Positions 57,084 through 64,000 of a stretch of DNA of 64,000 bases are shown here, in pieces (position 1 is the first letter of the stretch; the number at the start of each line of letters is the position of its first letter). The notes under the pieces were generated by a model, which had not been told where the DNA came from, ran no database searches, and saw only the letters and a list, made by a program, of their open reading frames with translations. The stretch is taken from assembly GCA_900073065.1 (NCBI GenBank), contig FJOG01000012.1, positions 5,507 to 69,506 of the forward strand, written 5' to 3'. The translations under genes were made by a program, and so were the position numbers. The stretch is from Phialocephala subalpina. Its lineage: Eukaryota > Ascomycota > Leotiomycetes > Helotiales > Mollisiaceae.

Positions 57084-57690
57084 TATAATGTGCCATGTAT
57101 ATCTGATAATCTTATAGAACCCAAGGCGCCATATTTGGCTTAACTACAATATTCAATTTTTGGTTGCTCAGGCTACGATGTCCAGTTTCGGCACCATAAG
57201 TAGGTGGCGTCAGCCACTTTTGGCGCCACTCTCGAGTCGTGGGACAACCCCGCATAACCCCCGCAATATTCCGACTCGTCAAAACCAGCCGGGTGCAGCG
57301 TCAAAATTGACGACCACCGCATCTAAGAGATTTCATATAGTATCTCGATAGAAGGTCTTTAAAAAGGAATACTCTGCAGCCAATTTTAGCTCCAAAGTCC
57401 AAAACTCGATAATAAAAACCGCTCGACATTCTTTATTTAGGCCAAAATTGGACGCGCTACAAGATGGTAGTCAGGCCCGTAACCTAAAGAGCGAGCTATT
57501 TTCAGCTCTCAGTTCGGGCTTTATTTCATGCATTGACATTGAGATGGTATAATATATAAATGCCTCGAGGCTTATTAACAGTTCCAGCAAGACGAAATGG
57601 GGTTTTGGCGTGCGAGGAAAAGGGGCGCTTATCTCTTGATCCGCGAGATCGATAAGATTTCTGATTGAAGCACACAAGTTGGTAGGGCAA
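57084..57690. other. Intergenic DNA, no gene supported
   Basis: Normal composition. A plus frame at 57160-57351 is open but sh ows no domain and no promoter context. Nothing else is supportable. Confidence 0.35.
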
Positions 57691-57873
57691 AGACGCTCGT
57701 ACGGAGATTTTGGGCTTCTATGAGCTCACATGCTAGCACGATAATCATGGGTAATACGGGAATTTGGGCTGCCACCAGAATCAAGGCTAGTAGAAACTCA
57801 TAGGGTGGTGGAAGTATACGGGCTCGTGCGAGATTTTGAGCTTTTACGAGTTCACATGTTAGCACGAGAATCA
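57691..57873. repeat. Imperfect direct repeat, ~126-bp spacing
   Basis: The block gctcgt..ggagattttgggctt, then ctcacatgctagcacgataatca at 57696-57746 recurs at 57822-57873 (gagattttgagctttt, ttcacatgttagcacgagaatca). Differences are mainly transitions. Confidence 0.6.
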
Positions 57874-57951
57874 ATGCTGGTACAAGTTCGTATTTAACCA
57901 CTAAGTCATCTTGCTATGATTAGTCTTTTTTTTTTTTTGGCTTAGTGTGTG

Positions 57952-58115
57952 GATTCCAGGAACCTATATGCTCCCAAGAGTAGCAGGTTTCCTGGGAGGA
58001 AGGCTTCCAGGAACGCGTTGGCTTCCAGGAGCTTTACTCCTGGGAGCCCGTGGGCTCTTGGAATCGTTATGACTCCCAGGAGAAAAGATTCCGGGAGTAA
58101 TCTAGCTCTCGGGAT
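57952..58115. repeat. Array of ~10 palindromic decamers (CTCCCAGGAG-like)
   Basis: Within 164 bases there are about ten versions of a self-complementary decamer: attccaggaa, ctcccaagag, ttcctgggag, cttccaggaa, cttccaggag, ctcctgggag, ctcttggaat, ctcccaggag, ttccgggag, ctctcgggat. They are spaced irregularly, about 12-20 bases apart. Function unknown. Confidence 0.7.
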
Positions 58116-58400
58116 AACCATATACTCGGATAGTGCTCACACGAGGTACGTATGCGCTTCCTTTTGTTTGATGGACGTCCATCTATGCCTGCAAACATAC
58201 CGTCGTACTAGATGTACCTCGCAACGACATTCGAGGTGATAGGATGGTGGGGTGCGGTGGCGAAGATGCTGGAGAGCGGGGAAGAGAGAGAGGCGACAAT
58301 AACCATAAATAAGGCGATTAACTTGTCAGCCTAAGAGTGAGGAATTAAAAGTCCATTGCCCGAAGGATGCAGTTTGTGGAGAACTGGAAGGCGTTTGCAG

Positions 58401-58580
58401 GAGGTTGGGCGCCGTTTCTGGATGAGGCTAAGTGCTGTTTGTGGAGAACGCTGTTTCTGGATGGGGGTAAAGTGCCGATTATAGAGGTTGGATATCGTTT
58501 GTAGGGAAGTTGGACGCCGTTTCTAGATGGAGTTGAAATGCCGATTATAGAGGTTGGATGTCGTTTGTGGAGGAGTTGAA
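58401..58580. repeat. 66-bp minisatellite, about 2.7 copies
   Basis: gccgattatagaggttggat occurs at 58474 and 58540 (66 bases apart). The accompanying gttgg-cgccgtttctggatg blocks are shared by the other units. The copies are diverged. Confidence 0.65.
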
Positions 58581-59000
58581 TATCTTCAAGACATAAAGAC
58601 CAAATTTTGAAGTGGACCGCGACGAAGTAGCATCTGGTGTATAGCCTCTTTTGCTATCGAAAGTGGAGATACGGTTCGAAAAGTCTCGAAGTTGTCGTTG
58701 ATGAGTGGTATCTTTGCTAGTCATTACGTTGTGATGCTGCTTGCCTTGTTACAGTATGGACGTCAAGTAGTTAACTTTTTGAAACTCTGCGACCGAAACT
58801 TGGTTCATTGATGGTCGCCGAGGCGGGATAAATTGGCTACACAATATCCTCTGATTTGGACGTCAAGTTTGAAAAGAACGGTTCTATTGACGCTAGTGTC
58901 CCTAAATGGCTGCTATTAGTAAGTTGATGCCTTTCATTCTGTCTGTATTGAGCGGGTATTCCAATGGACGTTGTGCTAGTGGCAAGTAACTGGTCCTCTT

Positions 59001-59480
59001 TCAGTGAATGATCTCGCCATACGAACGAGGACGAATATGCCACTCAAAGGCAATATCCCGCGCAAGGTCATCCTCTCTCCGCTGCTTCCACTCGTCAAGC
59101 ATCTCGTCTAACGTCACAACCTGCCTCTCGGTTCCCGAGTCCCACGGTCCCAGCTTCTTCGAAGGCGACTGAGGCTCGTACCCTGGAGAATGGGCCTCCG
59201 CCACGCGGCGCTCGCTCTCCTCCATCGCCCTAGCGAGCCAACCCGCCCTGAATACGCTTCAGGTAGAGAGCATGCAAGTCTGGCACATGAATAACGTCGT
59301 TGGCACAGTATTGGCATCGATCGGTCGGAGGCGAAGACGTTAGCGGCCATGCGCAAATCTCTGGAACGAGGATGGAGAGGAAGAGAAAACTACCGCGGGA
59401 GCTGACCTTGGCGGCCCACTCCCCGTCCCTTGTCGTGACAGCGAGATTGATTAATCTGTATATGAAACCCACTTACTAAG
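59001..59480 (-). pseudogene. Conserved fungal hypothetical protein, frame-broken fragment
   Basis: The first minus frame reads GFIYRLINLAVTTRDGEWAA, CQYCANDVIHVPDLHALYLK and RIQGGLAR, then TAG. One base out of frame it continues AMEESERRVAEAHSPGYEP, TLDEMLDEWKQRREDDLARD and AFEWHIRPRSYGEIIH to the stop at 59001. The two halves are clearly one protein with a CxxC zinc-binding pair and an acidic/basic helical C-terminus, split at about 59226-59232. No upstream exon is resolved above 59480. The function of the family is not known to me. It is next to a truncated phosphoribosyltransferase on the same strand. Confidence 0.55.
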
Positions 59481-59569
59481 ATAAACGAGAGGGCAGAAGT
59501 TCCAGATTGCCCGAATCACACATATTACAAGGTATTCGTATCACAAATCTAAGATTCCGAGATCTTTTC

Positions 59570-59925
59570 CTAAGTACCGCCAAAGATCAAAAGGCTTTGA
59601 ATATTGATTCTGCCAAACCCACGTTGACGCAACAGTTCTCGGCCACGTTGAACCGGGAACTCGGCCACGACCATGATGCTGACATCCTCGGCGCCAATGC
59701 CGGCTTCATCTAATAGCTGTAGCACCGCACAAAGCGTCTCCCCGGTGGAAAGCACATCGTCCACCACTACCACTGACGAGCCCCTAGGGACCACATCACA
59801 CTCCATCTCGATCCGCTTCTCTTTCGAATTATTGGTTGCCAGGGACGAGATATGCGAGGAGGGCTTGATAAGAGAAACGGTTGGTGTCCTAGGCGCGGTA
59901 AGCGTATCCAAGTTGAATCACTTCC
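59570..59925 (-). pseudogene. Phosphoribosyltransferase C-terminal fragment
   Basis: A minus frame ending at 59570 contains the PRPP-binding loop VVVVDDVLSTGETLCAVLQL, preceded by EMECDVVPRGSS and followed by the typical last strand MVVAEFPVQRGRELLRQRGF...LLIFGG. This is the type I phosphoribosyltransferase fold, closest in feel to adenine/xanthine PRTases (purine salvage, cytosol). Only ~115 residues are present. The N-terminal half with the flexible loop and most of the core is absent upstream of ~59925, where no matching exon is seen up to the BTB gene at 60139. I read it as a 5'-truncated gene. Confidence 0.7.
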
Positions 59926-60138
59926 ATCTTTCAAGGAAGCATCGATCTTAACTACTGCCAACCTTATACTCGAACCTTTGGCAAGTCGACGTCTGCCTCA
60001 GCAATATCTTAATCCAGCAGCTCATGCTCTAGTAGTGCGAGTAGTAATTCGGCAGTAGCTCTCGAGCAGGATCTCATTTCACAAGCTCGACATTTTCACG
60101 ACAGACTCTGCTTCATAGTTGAGAAGAAACGTCTCCGA

Positions 60139-61184
60139 ATGCCAGCCTCATTTCAAGAGTATGCGCCGTCTTCAATTTTTAGGGAAATGCTAATAGAACC
60201 TATAGAATCCTCAATTCCCGTCCTTTTAAATTCATTGTCGGCGAAAATGTCAACGACAACCCAACGGAGTTCCTCGTTCACGAGGAAGCGATCGCCCAAC
60301 TCTCTGCATCGCTCTATGCCTTAATGAAAGGGGAGATGGCAGAATCCCAAGCCGCATGTACAATATGGGCCGACGTGAGCAAGGAGACGTTCGAGAGGTT
60401 TGCCCAGTTCGCATATACTGGCGATTACTCGATACCGAAGATGGAAAAGCGGAACAGGGTTGCATTGCAGAAGGAGGCCGTGACGGACGACTCCTCATCT
60501 GACAGTTACCATAGGTTGGACGAGGCTAAGGGGGAAACAGTCGACGAGCCGGAGCCTGCAGTCCGTCATATTTTTACTAGCAAAAAGGACAAAAAGAAAA
60601 AGGCGAAGTCGGCAGACCTCCGCCCTTCCTGGATGGTCGAATCACTGGCACCAATGACGGATACGGATCTTGAGCAGGGTTCTGTTCCGGCCACGAAACG
60701 AGACAAATACCCAGAACGTCACCCGCGTGTACACTCAAACGATTTTCAGTCCCTTACCTTCCCATTGCTCGCCCCACGCAATCACCACGATAAGTCGTGC
60801 GAGCCAGCCGAGCAGTTTGACCCAGACCAGAGCTATGCCGAAGCCTTTCTCAGTCACGCTTCACTCTATATCCTGGGGGATCTCCAACTCATCGATTCGT
60901 TAAAGGCTCTGGCGTTGTTCAAGCTCCATAAAACACTATGCGTATTTCAGCTTGACGATGGGAATGCTGAAGATATTATCTCTCTTGCGAGGTATGCATA
61001 TTCTGAGGAAGGTGGAGGCGGAGCGCTGGATGAAGGGATTGGGGGCCTGAGGAGTTTGGTCTGTCAGTATATGGCTACTAATGCGGTGGTCTTATCTTTC
61101 AACGATGGGTTCATGGGCCTTTTGGGGGATGGTGGTCAGCTCGTTAAGGATTTTTTCAAGTACGAGGTGCAAAGGATAAGCTGA
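60139..61184 (+). CDS. BTB/POZ-domain protein, 332 aa
   Basis: Two exons: 60139-60158 (MPASFQ plus two bases) and 60206-61184, with a 47-nt intron (GTATGC...branch-like gctaat...tatag) that leaves the frame exactly intact. The BTB domain starts at once: FKFIVGENVNDNPTEFLVHE, EAIAQLSASLYALMKGEM and TFERFAQFAYTGDYSIP. A long Lys/Asp/Ser-rich linker follows (KKDKKKKAKSADLRP near residue 130). A C-terminal helical part (SLYILGDLQLIDSLKALALF, ISLARYAYSEEGGGG) then corresponds to the region after BTB in many fungal proteins of this kind. Likely role: dimerising adaptor, possibly for Cullin-3 ligases; target unknown. No lesion seen. Confidence 0.85.
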
Positions 61185-61270
61185 GATCTCCGTTTGGCTT
61201 TTCCCATTCTCCTCGCTGCTTGGGATGGGGTGCTTGTGATGTATATACATTTTAGCTTCTTTATAGTTGC

Positions 61271-62035
61271 TCACAACATCTCTAGCCTCAACTCCGTGCC
61301 GTGCCTCCAACCTAGGTCCGTGGCTGTTCGAGCATCTGTCGTCCGTATATTGCTCGAGGATTCTGGTATCTCGAAGATCCCGCTTACATTGCCCATGACC
61401 TTAAAAGGTTTCACCAGATCAACCACCTTCAGATCTGCTGGAATCAATACACTATTCCTTGATTCCTCAATCTTCGTCTTCCTATTAGAGACTCTAACTT
61501 TTACTCGACAGTGAATCACTAGTAGCAGGTGTGACCCTCGAATCTCATAGACTTCTCGACTCGGTAATTGAATAGACTTGACGCGCGAGGGCCACAATCC
61601 TCCTCCCAGAATTGCCCATTGTGGATGGATAGGAGTAAGTGTTCCAGGATCGCTCGTAGCTGGTAAGGCGATCACCTTATAGACGTCCTGACTTGTCTGC
61701 CGCGGATCCCAGCTGTCCAAATCAATAAAGCCATCTTCTTTGCCTTCCAGGCCCCAGTAGTCCACGTTGGGGATCTCCGTCAAGGAGTTATCGTGATGGA
61801 TCGTTGATAACAGGTGATTTATGAAGGCCTTCAAGAGCTTGAAATCAAGTCAGTGAGAGTTTTGTAAGGTTTCGAGGGGGCTTACAGCTTTGGTCAACAC
61901 TTGTGTCGCGCTTGCTTGAAAGATGCTTGGAAGAGGCGGGATCAAGAATCCGAGCTGTATTGCATTCAGGACTTCGCGCTCTCGTAAGGTCATAGGAGGG
62001 CAGCTTGAGGCAATCCTTGACCCCATCTTTGCCAT
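61271..62035 (-). CDS. Unknown conserved-looking protein, 238 aa
   Basis: Two exons on minus: 62035-61886 and 61837-61271. The 48-nt intron (GTAAGC...ctgac...TTCAAG) is phase 0. The start MAKMGSRIASSCPPMTLRER follows a clean leader. The body reads LIPPLPSIFQASATQVLTKA|LLKAFINHLL, VDYWGLEGKEDGFIDLDSWD and PIHPQWAILGGGLWPSRVKS. The C-terminal half is a regular beta-rich stretch (SHLLLVIHCRVKVRVSNRK, VVDLVKPFKVMGNVSGIFEI). No domain recognised. It is convergent with the BTB gene (86 bases between stops) and divergent from the dynamin-type gene (about 257 bases between start codons), so a shared promoter is likely. Confidence 0.65.
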
Positions 62036-62292
62036 TAAACAAGAAAGACTCGCTAATTCTCGGATCGTACAGAATCTCCGATTCGAGTAGCAGGAATCCC
62101 CTGTGCGCTCGTTGGTTAGCGCTACCCGCTTATCCCCTTGTCACCACAGGCGAACAAGCGCGCTTCTCTCGATCGCAACCACCTTTCTCGACCACGACCG
62201 CCTCTCTTGACCACAGCTCCTCTCGACCACAGCTCCTCTCGAGCACCGCCTGCGTCAGCTGTTGTCACACTCTCACGAGTACAACCTTCAAG

Positions 62293-64000
62293 ATGCTGGC
62301 CGAAGACCAATCTCGTCTGCAAAAGATTGATGAGCTATACGATTTGCGGCTGGATCAATATATCTCTCTTCCACAGGTAAGTCTACTGGGTGCATATTTT
62401 CGGAGAATTCTGATGAAGGAATATGATAGCTTGTCGTCGTGGGTGATCAATCGAGCGGTAAAAGTTCAGTACTCGAAGGCTTAACCGGACTTCCATTCCC
62501 TAGAGATTCCGGTCTCTGTACCCGGTTCCCAACTCAGATTGTTTTCAAACGGTCCAAAATCCAGACGACCGAAGCCAGTATCATGGCTGCTCACGGGCAG
62601 GATGGATCGAAGATAGATGCGATATTGAAGTTCGGTAAAAAGCAATTGGAGGCTTTGGACCAGAAGACTTTCTCAGACATCCTAGCAGAGGTAAGCGCAC
62701 ACTCAAAGGCAGACTGCGCCAGGCTAACCCCTCTCGTGCGCTCGTATATAGGCATCGGAATGTATGGGCCTTCCACTGCCAGGGCAGAGTCGTGACTTTG
62801 ATATGGAGTCCTTCTCTCACAACATCCTGAAGATTGAGCTCTCGGGACCAGAATATGAGCACTTCAGTGTTGTTGACCTCCCCGGTCTCTTTCGAAGTAC
62901 TCCCTTTTGGCAATACTGGTGGTGATTTCGGACTTGCTGAAACCTATCAGAGCCCACGGCAGGCCAAACAACGAAGGTTGACATGGCTTTGGTCAGGTAG
63001 ATGGTTGGAAAGCATCTAAGCAATCCACGAAGCATTATATTGTTAGTATGCGATGACCTTCAATTCGATAGGACGCCGCTTACAGATGTTAGAGCCGTGG
63101 TTCCCGCAAACGTCGACATCGCTACGCAAGAAATCATTCAGATGGCGGAGGATGCCGATCCCCATGGTCAACGGACGCTTGGAGTATTGACCAAGCCGGA
63201 CTTGGTAGATAAAGGGGCCGAAGACAAGGTTGGAGGGTGCTCGTAAACCCATGAGACCGTTTGCTAACACGGCTGTAGGTTTTGGAGCTTGTTACAAATA
63301 CGAGGGGCAAAGGCCGGTTTGAGCTCGGATGTACCATCGTGTGCAATAGGAGCCAGAGCGACCTCAGCATCACATTCGACGAGCGCAATACGAAGGAGGT
63401 CACCTTCTTCACCCAAGACCCTTGGAGCTCCATTCCAAGGGAGAGAGCAGGCATCAAGGCCTTGAAACACCGGCTGAACAACTTACTGGTCGACGTCACC
63501 CGACGGAGTTTCCAAGGGGTCGCCGTTGACATTCGAAGCAGGATAGGAAAGCTCGAGCAGCAGCTGGAGATCATAGGCCCAGCGAGACAGACAGCATATG
63601 AGCAGCGAAACCACCTCATTAACGTCGCTTCGAAATTCCGCGAGATTACGACGAAGGCCATTGATGCTTACTATAGCCGGGACCAATGCTTCGAAATGGA
63701 TGACATCTTCAGACTGGCTACACTTGTTGTGGAGATGAACGAGGAGTTCTCTGAGACAGTCTACAAGGAAGGATTCACTCGAGCTTTCAGTGGGGCCCGG
63801 CCCGCAGCTGACGATCTCTCTCTGGGCACACCAAGTCCTGCTCGAAGTCCCGATCGCGATACGGTGCACTCTTCGGTACAACCCTCGACTCCCGAGACCG
63901 AATCGCCAGAGTATCCGGAGTTGCGAAGCATCATGGCTCAAGCAGAAGCGCTGCCAGAACCCGCTGAGGACGGCATCATGGAATGGATCACGGACAAATA
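62293..64000 (+). CDS. Dynamin-family large GTPase (Mx/dynamin-like), 5' part, with in-frame TAG
   Basis: Exons: 62293-62376, 62430-62690, 62752-62896, 62951-63041, 63093-63228 and 63279 to beyond the window. All junctions are GT-AG and keep frame. GTPase motifs are in order: G1 GDQSSGKSS (residues ~33-41), the conserved [16 protein letters not shown] with the G2 Thr, G3 DLPGLF (~159-164), and G4 TKPD (~220). After the G domain comes the dynamin middle/stalk region ([53 protein letters not shown]), then a Ser/Pro-rich insert. Such fungal proteins remodel membranes or resemble Mx proteins. The codon at 62998-63000 is TAG, between DMALVR and [14 protein letters not shown], where the family has a normal residue. 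So the gene is either a recent pseudogene, misassembled, or spliced differently. Confidence 0.85.

Noticed and set aside
57629..57901. 90-codon minus ORF with an internal repeat
   Set aside because: The repeat in the protein simply reflects the DNA-level direct repeat; no domain.
1..64000. CRISPR arrays, bacterial operons, tRNA or rRNA genes
   Set aside because: None seen. The sequence is eukaryotic; I searched by eye for GGTTCGAATC-type T arms and found no tRNA with both arms.

Overview
The window comes from a filamentous ascomycete (Pezizomycotina). The host genes carry short GT-AG introns of about 45-60 nt. A HET-domain/WD40 gene, a DUF7025-AAA ATPase relic and a Cdc1-type phosphoesterase relic are typical of this group. 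Long AT-rich blocks full of TpA alternate with normal-composition DNA, as expected where repeat-induced point mutation (RIP) has acted. In several relics the reading frame survives for hundreds of codons, and the breaks are TAA/TAG at positions where Gln (CAA/CAG) or Trp (TGG) is expected. That is the C-to-T/G-to-A signature of RIP. I cannot name the species.

Layout. 1-12.9 kb: RIP-degraded DNA with a kinase-like pseudogene (3133-3999). 12.9-16.1 kb: mixed composition, with a broken conserved fungal gene and uncertain fragments. 16.1-22.9 kb: AT-rich, with an AAA+ ATPase pseudogene and a coiled-coil pseudogene. 22.9-28.5 kb: minus-strand non-LTR retrotransposon with recognisable RT and RNase H. 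29-32 kb: a CorA-like transporter gene with a hAT-type MITE in its leader. 32.5-35.3 kb: a degraded two-frame pseudogene and a divergent hypothetical gene. 36.8-40.8 kb: a Tc1/mariner-type MITE, a broken cupin gene, and a Cdc1-like gene cut by a LINE fragment. 40.9-46.9 kb: a complete-length, RIP-inactivated Ty1/copia element with LTRs and target-site duplication. 47.0-49.5 kb: a four-exon GRDP/DUF1399-type gene. 50.3-51.1 kb: a forkhead-like/C2H2 pseudogene. 51.2-55.3 kb: a RIP-degraded mariner and a HET-WD40 pseudogene. 55.5-57.1 kb: mariner terminal repeats bounding an intact unrelated ORF. 57.1-58.8 kb: palindrome-rich and minisatellite DNA. 59-64 kb: host genes (two decayed fragments, a BTB gene, an unknown two-exon gene and a dynamin-type GTPase gene that runs off the window).

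Most of the window is a graveyard of mobile elements and fast-evolving accessory genes (HET/WD40, AAA, kinase-like) invading a small set of host genes. At least four host genes carry an apparent lesion (frameshift, premature stop or truncation). The copia element sits exactly between two divergently arranged genes. The most noteworthy items are the HET domain joined directly to WD40 repeats without a NACHT domain, the mariner-bounded unit carrying an intact ORF, the exact 250-bp duplication inside the dead copia RT, and the combined forkhead-like/C2H2 pseudogene.
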